In this document: piece by piece, positions 1 to 8,204 of the stretch
Layout of the letters: each line of letters begins with the position of its first letter
How positions within the stretch are numbered: the stretch's first letter is position 1
Origin: Acidobacteriaceae bacterium
GTDB taxonomy: Bacteria > Acidobacteriota > Terriglobia > Terriglobales > Acidobacteriaceae
Assembly (NCBI GenBank): GCA_027306695.1
Contig: DAHUZH010000003.1
Coordinates: 1 to 64,000, forward strand
DNA: 64,000 nt
Direction of reading: 5' to 3'
Program-made: the position numbers and the translations under genes
Notes under the pieces: generated by a model
Databases searched by the model: none
Seen by the model: only the letters and a program-made list of their open reading frames with translations
What the model was told of the DNA's origin: nothing

Positions 1-560
1 ACGACGGCTCGTGGGTTCGCCTGCGGCCACAGCACCGGAACCATGTCTGGAGCTATGACTTCGTCAGCGCGCGTACCCATGATGGCCGGGCGGTGCGGCT
101 GCTGAACCCGATCGACGAACATACGCGGGAGTGCCTGCCGGTCCGTGCTGAACGGCGATGGTCGAGCGCCTTGGCGATCGAAGCGCTGGCCGATGTGATG
201 GTGTTCCAGGGAATTCCAGAACACCTTCGTTCCGACAATGGCCCGGAGTTCGTGGCCAGGGAACTGCGCAAATGGCTCGCCGGTACAGGAGCCAGGACGC
301 TGTATATCGAACCGGGCAGCCCGTGGGAGAACGGCTACTGCGAAAGCTTCAACTCCAAGCTGCGGGATGAGTTCCTGAACGGAGAAATCTTTTACTCGAT
401 CGAGGAACTGCGCGTGCTGGCCGAACGTTGGCGCGTGCATTGCAACACGGTCAGGCCACACTCGTCGCTGGGCTATAAGCCGCCCGCACCGGCAGCATGG
501 CTGACCGCAAACACCACCGGGTGTGGCGAGATAACTGACCCGCTCGTTGCGCTACACTAA
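1..560 (+). CDS. IS3-family transposase OrfB (integrase core), 5'-truncated by window edge
   Basis: This is the catalytic rve-type integrase domain that cuts and joins the ends of an IS3-family element. The frame is open from base 3, so the N-terminus lies outside the window; an internal GTG at 93 is not the true start. The DDE triad is visible: first Asp in SYDFVSAR (upstream of the GTG), second Asp in SDNGPEF, and Glu in ENGYCESF. The C-terminal RPHSSLGYKPP motif is typical of OrfB. The stop codon TAA is at 558-560. No frameshift is seen in the visible part, so the element may be intact on this side. Confidence 0.93.
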   Translation, partial: DGSWVRLRPQHRNHVWSYDFVSARTHDGRAVRLLNPIDEHTRECLPVRAERRWSSALAIEALADVMVFQGIPEHLRSDNGPEFVARELRKWLAGTGARTLYIEPGSPWENGYCESFNSKLRDEFLNGEIFYSIEELRVLAERWRVHCNTVRPHSSLGYKPPAPAAWLTANTTGCGEITDPLVALH

Positions 561-593
561 CTATCCAACTGGTACAAAACATCGGGCAGGCCA
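1..593 (+). mobile_element. IS3-family insertion sequence, right end
   Basis: The window opens inside an IS3-family element. It carries the DDE integrase part of the transposase, and 33 bp after the stop codon lies a candidate right terminal inverted repeat. Read inward from about 593, that repeat begins TGGCCTGCCCGATGTTTTGT, which follows the TG...CA end rule of the family. The left end lies outside the window. Immediately after 593 a dispersed repeat (copy at 594-697) begins, so the element appears to sit at or in such a repeat. The end coordinate is inferred from the TG/CA rule and the repeat boundary. Confidence 0.65.
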
Positions 594-697
594 GCCGCGT
601 TGTTTGCGGCTCATCTGGGAAGAAGATATACAGTGTGGTGAGGGAGTGATCCCCTCCCACATCTCCCCGCAGAAAACGCGGGTAGATGCGGGGCACT
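594..697 (+). repeat. Dispersed intergenic repeat R3, copy 1
   Basis: This copy starts GCCGCGTTGTTTGCGGCTCA and ends with ACGCGGGTAGATGCGGG. It shares these blocks, plus CCCACATCTCCCC in the middle, with the copies at 1374-1495 and 1579-1660. The copy begins directly at the inferred IS end. Confidence 0.75.
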
Positions 698-707
698 TGG
701 CGAATGT

Positions 708-770
708 TTGAAGGATTGTGTACCGCAGTTGAAGGATTGTGCGGAGGAGTTGAAGCACTGTGTAGAAGCC
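708..770 (+). repeat. 21-bp tandem repeat, three units
   Basis: There are three direct 21-bp units at 708-728, 729-749 and 750-770. Units 1 and 2 share TTGAAGGATTGTG, and unit 3 reads TTGAAGCACTGTG. Because 21 is a multiple of three, all frames stay open across it and spurious ORFs with a 7-residue period arise (for example LKDCVPQ-LKDCAEE-LKHCVEA). No gene is assigned. Confidence 0.75.
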
Positions 771-1072
771 GACGCGGTCGAGCAAAGCGGCAAGTCGTTG
801 TTAATACTGGCTTTCTGGAGGCCATGTAGCGCTTTCCAACTGCGAACAGGCGCAGGGCGCCGGATTTTCCGGACTCGACCCCACTCAAGCCAAAAGACGG
901 CTTGAATGGGCCACCCCGCCTCTTCGGGCGGTGCTGCGGCCGGAGATGATGCGCTGAAATTTGTGTCTGTGGACCGGCGGGACGGGCACAGGGAGTTTAT
1001 GACCATTCTACCGCTTTGTATCTATATTCAGCGCCAAGGACAAGCATGGAAGAAGCGGTTGAGTGGGGATAT

Positions 1073-1098
1073 CCCAGGTCTCAGAAGCGAGACCTGGG
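1073..1098 (+). repeat. Hairpin repeat R4, copy 1
   Basis: A perfect 10-bp stem (CCCAGGTCTC / GAGACCTGGG) encloses the loop AGAAGC and is followed by a CCACCCGCC tail. The copy at 1504-1528 has the same outer stem and tail. No T-run follows, so it is not an obvious terminator. Confidence 0.65.
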
Positions 1099-1123
1099 CC
1101 ACCCGCCAGCGTCCATAGAAAAC

Positions 1124-1259
1124 GAGTCATTCCGAGCAGGTCGCCACCGCGACCGACGAAGAATCCAGACGATGCGGGCTCCGTATTTTCATTCGGCATT
1201 CTCTGGATTCTTCACTTCGGACGTTCGCCGTGGCGAACGTCCTTTATTCAGAATGACTC
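1124..1259 (+). repeat. Dispersed inverted repeat R1, copy 1
   Basis: The ends are mutually inverted, GAGTCATTCCGA against TCAGAATGACTC. Inside lies a second inverted pair, GAAGAATCCAG against CTGGATTCTTC. The same layout recurs at 22171-22293 and in part at 1273-1360 and 2193-2239. Confidence 0.8.
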
Positions 1260-1272
1260 TTCTTCAGAAAAT

Positions 1273-1360
1273 GAGTCATTCTGAGGTCGGTCGCTGCGGC
1301 GATGCGACCGAAGAATCCAGAAGGTATCGGCTTCGTATTTTCCAGTCAGTATTCTCAGAG
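1273..1360 (+). repeat. Dispersed repeat R1, left half-copy
   Basis: This half-copy starts GAGTCATTCTGAG, continues through CGAAGAATCCAG, and then loses similarity before a right inverted end appears. It lies in tandem with the full copy at 1124-1259. Confidence 0.7.
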
Positions 1361-1373
1361 CGCCTATTTGAGA

Positions 1374-1495
1374 TGTTTGCGGCTCATCTGGGGAAAAGAT
1401 ATACAGTGTAGTGGGGAAAAGATATGCAGTGTAGCGAGGGAACGAGACCCTCCCACATCTCCCCGCACACAACGCGGGTAGATGCGGGCACCCGG
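1374..1495 (+). repeat. Dispersed intergenic repeat R3, copy 2
   Basis: It shares TGTTTGCGGCTCATCTGGG, CCCACATCTCCCC and ACGCGGGTAGATGCGGGCA with the other two copies. An AAAAGATAT(A/G)CAGTGTAG segment is duplicated inside it. Confidence 0.75.
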
Positions 1496-1503
1496 CAAAA
1501 AGA

Positions 1504-1528
1504 CCCAGGTTAGCTTCGCGAACCTGGG
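1504..1528 (+). repeat. Hairpin repeat R4, copy 2
   Basis: The stem CCCAGGTT / AACCTGGG encloses the loop AGCTTCGCG and is followed by GCACCCGCC, matching the hairpin at 1073-1098. Confidence 0.6.
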
Positions 1529-1578
1529 GCACCCGCCTTCCTGCCATACGACAAGATAAACCTGGGTGCCCCAGATGC

Positions 1579-1660
1579 GCCGCGTTGTTTGCGGCTCATC
1601 TGGGAAGATCGAGGCCATCCCACATCTCCCCATGAAACGCGGGTAGATGCGGGCACCCGG
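1579..1660 (+). repeat. Dispersed intergenic repeat R3, copy 3
   Basis: It begins GCCGCGTTGTTTGCGGCTCA like copy 1 and ends ACGCGGGTAGATGCGGGCA like copy 2. The middle is shorter than in the other copies. It ends just downstream of the minus-strand gene at 1669-1917. Confidence 0.75.
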
Positions 1661-1668
1661 ACAGGGAA

Positions 1669-1917
1669 TCATTGCGTGGAGACTCTGTTGGAATGGCTGA
1701 GACGCGCTTCAATTCGATTCAATAGCCGGATGGCGCTTCCCAGAGCAAACCATAACAGGGTGGCGATAAGAGAAGTCAAAACCATTATCCAGCCTGTTTC
1801 GTCGCTTGCGTTAGTCAGCCCCGCTGTTATAAGTGCAACTAGAGGACAAAGGCACCCAACTACGCGCAAGAAAATCACAATAGCTGGTAAAGGGATGATC
1901 TCGGGTTCAGTGCTCAT
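1669..1917 (-). CDS. Small two-helix membrane protein, unknown function
   Basis: The 82-residue protein has two clear hydrophobic segments (about residues 10-34 and 43-66) and a basic tail containing RLLNRIEARL. I do not recognise the family. The start is well supported: ATG at 1917 is preceded on the minus strand by AAGGAG at a spacing of about 8 bp, which sets this ORF apart from the spurious ones around it. It stands alone between the repeat island and acnA. The 3' end lies 9 bp from a copy of repeat R3. The predicted topology is two membrane helices with a cytoplasmic basic C-terminus. Confidence 0.65.
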   Translation of the reverse strand: MSTEPEIIPLPAIVIFLRVVGCLCPLVALITAGLTNASDETGWIMVLTSLIATLLWFALGSAIRLLNRIEARLSHSNRVSTQ

Positions 1918-2276
1918 GGTAATGACTCCTTCCAGTGGTCGTTTATATCATCCGTTTAACCTTTGCATCTCCGAAAAAACGCATTTAGTTCGCTCGCCTT
2001 CCCCGCCCTCCGGCGGTAGCATAAAGGCAGGCGGCGACACGCTGCCCAATCGTCATGCTCTTCGTACCTAAAATCAACTTCCTCAAACGCTGGCACCGCG
2101 GGAAGCCGGACCGCGGCTAGAGGCCGCCGCATTCCTTAGTACCGCTGAGGAACCCATCCAAATACGGTCATTCTCGACCAGGCACACATTGACTGGATTC
2201 TTCACTTCGTCCGCCTCGGCGGACTACATTCAGAATGACAAGCAATTGCTTCGCAGACAAATAGAGGAGCCACGTT
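1918..2276. other. Intergenic region between divergent genes
   Basis: This 359-bp stretch holds the ribosome site of the minus-strand gene at its left end, a right half-copy of repeat R1 at 2193-2239, and the GAGGAG ribosome site of acnA. I see no gene and no clear promoter. Confidence 0.5.
2193..2239 (+). repeat. Dispersed repeat R1, right half-copy
   Basis: CTGGATTCTTCACTTCG at the left and TTCAGAATGAC at the right match the right half of the copy at 1124-1259. It lies 37 bp upstream of acnA, so it would be in the mRNA leader or promoter. Confidence 0.7.
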
Positions 2277-5090
2277 ATGAACAGTTTTGGCAGCCGGTCG
2301 GAATTGAAATCCGGCAATCGCACCTATGAAATTTTCAAACTGAGCGCGTTGGCGCAGCATGGAGTTTCGCTCGATAGCCTTCCGTACTCTCTTCGCATCC
2401 TGCTCGAAAATCTGCTGCGGCATGAGGACGGCAAGAGCGTCACTGCGGACGACATTCAATTCCTCGCCAAGTGGGATGCGAAGGCCGAGCCTTCGCGCGA
2501 GATCGCCTACATGCCGGCGCGGGTGTTGATGCAGGACTTTACCGGCGTGCCCGCCGTGGTCGATCTGGCGGCGATGCGCGACGCCATGCGCTCGCTCGGC
2601 GGCGACCCGGAAAAGATCAACCCGTTGCAGCCAGCGGAGCTGGTGATCGACCACTCCGTGCAGGTGGACCAGTACGGCACCGGCGATTCCTATTCCATCA
2701 ACGCGCTGCTGGAGTTTCAGCGCAACCGCGAGCGGTACGCGTTTCTGAAATGGGGCCAGACGGCCTTCGATAATTTTTCCGCCGTGCCGCCGGGCATGGG
2801 CATCTGCCATCAGGTGAATCTGGAGTATCTGGCGCGCGTCGTGTTCACCACCCAGCCGGATGCGAAAGGCGTGGCGCAGGCCTATCCAGACACGCTGGTC
2901 GGGACGGATTCGCACACTACGATGATCAACGGCCTCGGTGTGCTGGGCTGGGGCGTCGGCGGCATTGAGGCCGAGGCCGCGATGCTGGGCCAGCCGGTTT
3001 CCATGCTGGTTCCGCAGGTTGTCGGTTTCAAACTTTCCGGCAAGCTGCGCGAAGGGACCACTGCGACTGACCTGGTGCTGACTGTGACCGAGATGCTGCG
3101 CAAGCACGGCGTCGTCGGCAAGTTTGTCGAGTTTTTCGGCGCGGGAATCAGCGAACTGTCGCTGGCCGACCGTGCGACCATCGGCAATATGGCTCCGGAG
3201 TATGGCGCGACGTGCGGAATTTTTCCGGTCGATGCCGAGACGCTGCGCTATCTGCGCCTCACGGGCCGCAGCGAGGAGCAGATCGCGCTGGTCGAGACGT
3301 ATTACAAGGAGCAGGGCCTGTTCCACACGCCGGATGCGCTGGAGGCCAAGTATTCCGCGACGTTGTCGCTCGATCTTGGCACAGTAGAGCCGAGTGTGGC
3401 TGGCCCCAAGCGCCCGCAGGACCGTGTGCGACTCAGCGAGGCAGGCGCGAGTTTCAAAAAACAATTGCCCGCGCTGAAAGGCCCGCATGCAAACGCCAAT
3501 TCCGAGCGTCAAGTGCAGCGCTGGGACGGGGAGGGTGGCCATCCCTCCGCGAACGGAAATAACGGGGCGGGAAATAACGTCGCGAAGGGAGCGCCGGAGC
3601 CGGGCCACGCGGCCTCAGTACAGGAACGGTTCGGTCTAAACGTGGACAAGTATCTCGATCATGGCTCGATTGTGATTGCGGCGATTACGAGCTGCACCAA
3701 CACATCGAACCCATCCGTAATGCTGGCGGCGGGCCTGCTGGCGAAGAAGGCCGTCGAAAAGGGCCTGAGTGTGCCGCCATGGGTGAAGAGTTCGCTCGCG
3801 CCGGGTTCGCGCGTGGTGGCGGACTATTACGAGAAGGCCGGGCTGACAAAATATCTCGACAAGCTGCGGTTCAACATCGTCGGCTATGGCTGCACCACTT
3901 GCATTGGCAACTCCGGCCCGCTGCCGCCAGATGTGACCAAGGCGATTGACGACCACGGCCTGGTGGCTGTCTCCGTGCTCAGCGGCAATCGAAATTTTGA
4001 GGGTCGTATCAACTCCGACGTGCGCGCGAATTATCTGATGTCGCCGCCGCTGGTGGTTGCCTACGCGCTGGCGGGCCGCATCGATCACGACTTCGACCAT
4101 GATCCACTTGGCAAAGACAAGCAGGGCCAGCCGGTTTATCTGCGCGACATCTGGCCCTCGCAGCAGGAGGTGCAGACGACGCTGGCCAACTCCATCGACT
4201 CCGGCATGTTCCGCAAGCAATACTCCACGGTCAGCGATGGCGACAGCAACTGGCAGAGTTTGAAGTTCCCGACTGGAAGCACCTATGGGTGGGAAGCGGA
4301 TTCGACCTACATTCGCAAAGCGCCATACTTCGATGGCATGGCGGCAACGCCCGCGGGTGTTGAAGATATCCATGGCGCGCGCGTGCTGGCGGTGCTGGGC
4401 GATAGTGTGACAACGGACCATATTTCGCCCGCAGGTTCCATCAAACTGAACGGCCCGGCAGGGAAGTACCTCACCGAGCATGGAGTGAAGCCCGCCGACT
4501 TCAACAGCTATGGCTCGCGCCGCGGCAACCATGAAGTGATGGTGCGCGGAACGTTTGCCAATGTGCGCCTGCGCAACAAGCTAGCTCCCGGAACGGAAGG
4601 CGGCGTGACGCGCCTGCTGCCTTCGGGCGGGGCGATGAGCATCTTCGACGCCTCTGTAAAATATGCCGAGCAAAAGACGCCGCTGGTGATTCTCGCAGGC
4701 AAAGAATACGGTTCTGGCTCCTCGCGCGACTGGGCGGCCAAGGGGCCAAAGCTGCTCGGCGTGCGCGCGGTGATTGCGGAAAGCTTTGAGCGTATCCATC
4801 GGTCGAACCTGGTCGGTATGGGGATTCTGCCGCTGCAATTTGAAGCGGGCCAGAACGTCGAATCGCTCGGGCTGACCGGCGAGGAGGTCTACGATTTCAC
4901 AGGCCTGCGCGCGATGCTGAATGGGAAATTCGCCAATGGTCGTAAGTTGACCGTGAAAGCGGAGGCTGCCGATGGCAAGATGAAAGAATTTACCGCGACG
5001 GTGCGCATCGATACTCCGCAAGAGATTCTCTACTACCAGCATGGCGGCATTCTGCTATACGTGCTGCGGCAACTGGCAGGGAAAGCGTAG
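2277..5090 (+). CDS. acnA: Aconitate hydratase, AcnA type
   Basis: The TCA-cycle enzyme isomerises citrate to isocitrate in the cytoplasm with a [4Fe-4S] cluster. Visible hallmarks are [20 protein letters not shown] near residue 209, the first cluster cysteine in [13 protein letters not shown] near 472, the other two in [13 protein letters not shown] near 538, [12 protein letters not shown] near 709, and the swivelling-domain [12 protein letters not shown] near 812. At 937 residues it is somewhat longer than typical AcnA (about 890-910). The extra length lies in a Gly/Asn/Ala-rich insert at about 400-446, before the first cluster cysteine. The ATG follows GAGGAG by 6 bp. A strong hairpin follows the gene. 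Confidence 0.97.
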   Translation: MNSFGSRSELKSGNRTYEIFKLSALAQHGVSLDSLPYSLRILLENLLRHEDGKSVTADDIQFLAKWDAKAEPSREIAYMPARVLMQDFTGVPAVVDLAAMRDAMRSLGGDPEKINPLQPAELVIDHSVQVDQYGTGDSYSINALLEFQRNRERYAFLKWGQTAFDNFSAVPPGMGICHQVNLEYLARVVFTTQPDAKGVAQAYPDTLVGTDSHTTMINGLGVLGWGVGGIEAEAAMLGQPVSMLVPQVVGFKLSGKLREGTTATDLVLTVTEMLRKHGVVGKFVEFFGAGISELSLADRATIGNMAPEYGATCGIFPVDAETLRYLRLTGRSEEQIALVETYYKEQGLFHTPDALEAKYSATLSLDLGTVEPSVAGPKRPQDRVRLSEAGASFKKQLPALKGPHANANSERQVQRWDGEGGHPSANGNNGAGNNVAKGAPEPGHAASVQERFGLNVDKYLDHGSIVIAAITSCTNTSNPSVMLAAGLLAKKAVEKGLSVPPWVKSSLAPGSRVVADYYEKAGLTKYLDKLRFNIVGYGCTTCIGNSGPLPPDVTKAIDDHGLVAVSVLSGNRNFEGRINSDVRANYLMSPPLVVAYALAGRIDHDFDHDPLGKDKQGQPVYLRDIWPSQQEVQTTLANSIDSGMFRKQYSTVSDGDSNWQSLKFPTGSTYGWEADSTYIRKAPYFDGMAATPAGVEDIHGARVLAVLGDSVTTDHISPAGSIKLNGPAGKYLTEHGVKPADFNSYGSRRGNHEVMVRGTFANVRLRNKLAPGTEGGVTRLLPSGGAMSIFDASVKYAEQKTPLVILAGKEYGSGSSRDWAAKGPKLLGVRAVIAESFERIHRSNLVGMGILPLQFEAGQNVESLGLTGEEVYDFTGLRAMLNGKFANGRKLTVKAEAADGKMKEFTATVRIDTPQEILYYQHGGILLYVLRQLAGKA

Positions 5091-5106
5091 CTGTATTTTT
5101 ATTTAA

Positions 5107-5142
5107 ACAGCCAAGGCCCGGAGCGATCCGGGCCTTGGCTGT
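5107..5142 (+). terminator. Strong hairpin downstream of acnA
   Basis: A perfect 16-bp stem (ACAGCCAAGGCCCGGA and its complement) has a GCGA tetraloop. It begins 16 bp after the acnA stop. The classic T-run is missing on the plus side, so it may act in both directions or with Rho. The inner GGCCCGGA-GCGA-TCCGGGCC core is identical to the terminator at 27815-27847. Confidence 0.7.
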
Positions 5143-5162
5143 CTGCATCCATTCTTACCAGC

Positions 5163-5435
5163 TTAGATGCCTACGCCATACTCCACACTGTTTCCGTTGT
5201 CGCCGGCGTGGGAATAAAAGTCGTACGGCGTCCGACGGTTCAGCCGGTAACGGGCGCGCAGGTTGCGGCCCACAAAAAAGCCGACTGCAACCGCGCCAGT
5301 CGCTACGGACACCCAGCCTATGGTGCGAATCAGTGGCGTCGTTTTCCGGGATAATTTGTTTTTTCTCACTTCTTTTCGCTCAGCTTTCTTCTCTGGACTG
5401 CACCAGTCGACCAGGCATAGATTCCGACCCTTCAT
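5163..5435 (-). CDS. Small hypothetical protein with one membrane segment
   Basis: The 90-residue ORF has a very basic N-terminal third, a hydrophobic segment (about residues 38-56, IGWVSVATGAVAVGFFVG) and a polar Tyr/Asn-rich C-terminus. I recognise no family. No good ribosome site precedes the ATG at 5435, and an internal GTG (about residue 23) could be the real start. It fills the gap between acnA and add and faces the acnA hairpin. It is treated as a probable gene because of its coherent membrane-protein composition. Confidence 0.4.
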   Translation of the reverse strand: MKGRNLCLVDWCSPEKKAERKEVRKNKLSRKTTPLIRTIGWVSVATGAVAVGFFVGRNLRARYRLNRRTPYDFYSHAGDNGNSVEYGVGI

Positions 5436-5507
5436 GCAAAAATCTTATCGCAAATCGATGGCATTGGATGAAGATTCGAGAAATGAACATTCTTTAACAG
5501 ACCCATT

Positions 5508-6557
5508 TCAGGCTTCGAGAGGGTCGGGATACCGTTCAACACGCTGTAACATCTCCAGCTTTCGGCCCGGCGGCAGAAAACTCGCTTCAATGGAATTGCC
5601 AGCCAGCTCCCGCAGATGCTCCAGCGTCAGATCGAAATTTTGATGAGTCAGCAGATATTCGTCGCAAAGATTGCTGCCAAAAATGGCGGGGTCGTCGGAG
5701 TTCAGCGTGACCATCAGGCCATTTTCAAAATATTCGCGCACCGGATGGTCTTCCATTTGCGCGCAGCAGCCGGTGCGCAGGTTGCTGGTGATGCATAGCT
5801 CTACGGGGACCTGTTTTTTCGCCAGCACATAGAGCAGATCTTCATCCCGCCGCGCGCTCAGCGCATGTCCGATCCGCTCCGCGCCAATGTTGAGGGCCGA
5901 CCAGATGCCCTCGGGTCCCACGGTTTCTCCGGCGTGCGCTGTCAGGTGCAGGCCATGGTCGCGCGCTTCTTTATAAAGATCGCGGAATGGCTCGGCCCCG
6001 GTGCGGCGCTCATCGCCGCCAATGCCGATGCCGACAATGGAGGGATGATGCCGCTGCATCTCCGCAGCCTTGCGAAAGACGCGCGCGGCTTCTTCCGGGC
6101 CGAAGTGACGGACGGCGTCGAAGATCCATGCGACAGAGACGCCGAACTCCCGTTCGCCGCGCAGGCGTCCGCGCTCCATGCCTGCAAACAGCGGCTCAAA
6201 CTCAATATGCCGCCAGTAGTAGACGACGCCGACTGACACATAGACCTCCGCGTGCACAATACCCTGCGCGTGCAGTGCTTCCATCATGCGATAGGTGATC
6301 AGTTCGTAATCTTCAGGCGTGCGAAGGCGTTCGGTAATGGCCTTGAAGGCCTGCATAAATCCGGAAAAATCTTTGTACTGGTAGAGTGCGCGCGCCGCGT
6401 CCAGCGTGAGCGGCTTGCTGTCATGATGCTCGCTCATCTTGGCCAGCGTTTCGGGCGCAATGGTTCCTTCCAGATGCAGATGCAGTTCGGCCTTGGGCAG
6501 GCCGCGAATCCAGGATTTTGTGTCGAGAGGGTGTGCGGGTTTTCGCGAGGCGGACAT
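5508..6557 (-). CDS. add: Adenosine deaminase family protein
   Basis: The protein (349 residues from this start) belongs to the metal-dependent adenosine/adenine deaminase family, which deaminates adenosine or adenine in purine salvage. Motifs in order are the zinc-binding ELHLHLEG near residue 19, the LTAHAGET zinc/catalytic segment, GAERIGHA, ELCITSN, and the TLNSDDPAIFG aspartate pair. The ATG at 6557 is chosen because MSASRKP leads straight into the domain and its first base overlaps the TAA stop of the upstream permease (TAATG), so the two are probably translationally coupled. The longer upstream frame is the permease gene read out of frame. Whether the substrate is adenosine or adenine cannot be read from the sequence by eye. 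Confidence 0.92.
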   Translation of the reverse strand: MSASRKPAHPLDTKSWIRGLPKAELHLHLEGTIAPETLAKMSEHHDSKPLTLDAARALYQYKDFSGFMQAFKAITERLRTPEDYELITYRMMEALHAQGIVHAEVYVSVGVVYYWRHIEFEPLFAGMERGRLRGEREFGVSVAWIFDAVRHFGPEEAARVFRKAAEMQRHHPSIVGIGIGGDERRTGAEPFRDLYKEARDHGLHLTAHAGETVGPEGIWSALNIGAERIGHALSARRDEDLLYVLAKKQVPVELCITSNLRTGCCAQMEDHPVREYFENGLMVTLNSDDPAIFGSNLCDEYLLTHQNFDLTLEHLRELAGNSIEASFLPPGRKLEMLQRVERYPDPLEA

Positions 6558-8119
6558 TACCGTTTCCGTTCTGAGGCGGGGGCAAATTCGCTGCGGTGCC
6601 GACTGTAGAAGTAGTAAATCAACAGGCCGATGCCGAGCCAAATGAAAAAGCTGACCCATGTGAGGATGGGCAGACCAAGCATCAGCAGCAGGCAGAAAAA
6701 CACGCTGAATACGGGAATGACCGGGCCACCGGGACAACGAAAGGCGCGCCGGCGATCTGGATCCTTGAGGCGCAGAACGATCACTCCTGCTGAGACCAGC
6801 ACAAAAGCAAAGAGCGTGCCGATGTTGGACAGGTTGGCGAAGGTCCCGATGTCCAGCAGCCCGGACGGCAGGCCGACAAAGAAACCTGCAATCCAGGTAG
6901 CCGCCGCGGGCGTACGGAAGCGGGGATGCACGCGGCTGAACAGGGAAGGTAGCAGGCCGTCCCGCGACATGGCGAACCAGACCCGCGCCTGGCCTATCTG
7001 AAAGACCAGGATGGAGGAGATCATCCCCAGCAGCGCGCCGAACAAGACCGCCAACTGCACCCAGTGCAGCGTCACGCTATGGTTTTCGAGATACAGCCGG
7101 CGCAGAGTGTTCACCACAGGCGCCGCATCGTCCGTCAACAGATGCCAAGGTACCAGGCCGGTCAGTACCAGGGCGACCGCGACGTAGAGGAGGGTGGCGA
7201 TGACCAGCGTGGCGATGATGCCGATGGGTACATCGCGCTGCGGATTTCTGCATTCTTCTGCGGCGGTCGAGACGGAATCGAAACCGATATAGGTAAAGAA
7301 AATGATCGACCCGCCAGTCAACACGCCGGACCATCCGTTGGGATAAAAAGGATGCCAGTTGGAAGTGTGGATAAAATGCGCTCCGAAGCTGACAAACAGA
7401 AGGACCGCGCCAATCTTGAGCAGCACCATGATGTTATTGGTTTCCGCCGATTCGCGGATGCCGCGGACAAGTACCACAGTCAGCAACATGACGATCAGAA
7501 AGGCAGGAACGTTGAAGCCAAAATGCCAGCCGGGCGGGTACAGCGCCGCTCCGCTCAGGCTCTGTAGCCCACTGGGCAGATAGGCTGGAGATATCCAGCG
7601 CAACGCGGGATGGATACCGAACCAGTCCATCAGGGCCACGACGTGTGCGGCGAACCCGACGCTGACCGCCATATTCGAGAAGGCATATTCCAGAATCAGG
7701 TCCCAGCCGATGATCCAGGCCACCAGCTCTCCCATGATGACGTAGGTATAGGTATAGGCGCTGCCCGCGATGGGGATCATCGAGGCCAGTTCTGCGTAGC
7801 AGAGGCCGGTGAAGGCGCAGACCACCGCCACCAGCAGCAGTGAGACCGCCAGCGCCGGACCCGCGCCAGGGCGACCGAGCATCGCCGTGTGACGCACCAC
7901 GTAATCCAGCACGGGTGTATTCAGGATGGAAGAACTATCGAAGCTTTGTCCCGCAATCGCCGTGCCGATGACGGTGAAAATCCCGGAGCCAATCACCGCG
8001 CCGATGCCCAGCGCCGTCAGCGACACCGGGCCCAGCGTCTTTTTCAGGCTGTGCGCCGGGTCCTCGGAGTCGAGGATAAGTTTGTCGATGGATTTTGTGG
8101 CGAAGATCTGTTTCGACAG
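6557..8119 (-). CDS. APC-superfamily amino-acid permease (cationic amino-acid transporter-like)
   Basis: This is a polytopic inner-membrane amino-acid transporter with about 12-13 hydrophobic segments. It opens with the APC signature GIGAVIGSGIFTVIG and contains GFDSVSTAAEECRNPQRDVP, typical of the CAT/YfnA group. Homologous family members carry a 30-residue cytoplasmic leader resembling the one here (KSIDKLILDSEDPAHSLKKTLGP), but no ATG, GTG or TTG lies upstream of it in frame. The best start is a CTG at 8119 with CAGGAG 8 bp upstream; a GTG at 8026 would remove the leader. Alternatively a frameshift separates it from an ATG at 8142. The stop overlaps the add start (TAATG). Confidence 0.85.
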   Translation of the reverse strand: MSKQIFATKSIDKLILDSEDPAHSLKKTLGPVSLTALGIGAVIGSGIFTVIGTAIAGQSFDSSSILNTPVLDYVVRHTAMLGRPGAGPALAVSLLLVAVVCAFTGLCYAELASMIPIAGSAYTYTYVIMGELVAWIIGWDLILEYAFSNMAVSVGFAAHVVALMDWFGIHPALRWISPAYLPSGLQSLSGAALYPPGWHFGFNVPAFLIVMLLTVVLVRGIRESAETNNIMVLLKIGAVLLFVSFGAHFIHTSNWHPFYPNGWSGVLTGGSIIFFTYIGFDSVSTAAEECRNPQRDVPIGIIATLVIATLLYVAVALVLTGLVPWHLLTDDAAPVVNTLRRLYLENHSVTLHWVQLAVLFGALLGMISSILVFQIGQARVWFAMSRDGLLPSLFSRVHPRFRTPAAATWIAGFFVGLPSGLLDIGTFANLSNIGTLFAFVLVSAGVIVLRLKDPDRRRAFRCPGGPVIPVFSVFFCLLLMLGLPILTWVSFFIWLGIGLLIYYFYSRHRSEFAPASERKR

Positions 8120-8204
8120 GACACTGGCTCCTGAAAATGCATTTCAAATCTACAGGCCATGTGGTCGCCGGGCTTACATCCTTGGCAGCTCGGCGACCTG
8201 TGAT

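Larger units (their letters stand above)
561..1668. other. Repeat-rich non-coding region next to the IS
   Basis: I see no convincing gene in this 1.1 kb. Short ORFs on both strands lack family features, ribosome sites or codon bias. The sequence is instead a mosaic of short repeats: three copies of a roughly 80-120 bp element (594-697, 1374-1495, 1579-1660), a 21-bp tandem repeat (708-770), two CCCAGGT hairpins (1073-1098, 1504-1528), and one and a half copies of an inverted GAGTCATTC/GAATGACTC element (1124-1259, 1273-1360). It looks like a sink for IS and repeat elements. Confidence 0.6.

Noticed and set aside
451-1547. Several ORFs of 65-145 codons in the repeat island
   Set aside because: They cross repeats R1, R3, R4 and the 21-bp tandem array. 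Open frames there follow from repeat structure, and none has a ribosome site with family similarity.
594-1660. Possible CRISPR array in the repeat-rich region
   Set aside because: Repeats are long, irregularly spaced and diverged, with no uniform 25-40 bp repeat/spacer rhythm and no cas genes nearby.
2202-4532. Long minus-strand ORFs (468 and 298 codons) opposite acnA
   Set aside because: They are shadows of a GC-rich gene. The plus-strand aconitase has every family motif, and the antisense frames show no domain, only biased His/Arg/Ala composition.
6555-6737. 60-codon N-terminal extension of adenosine deaminase
   Set aside because: This part of the frame overlaps the permease coding end. 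The ATG at 6557 gives the normal family N-terminus and a TAATG coupling.
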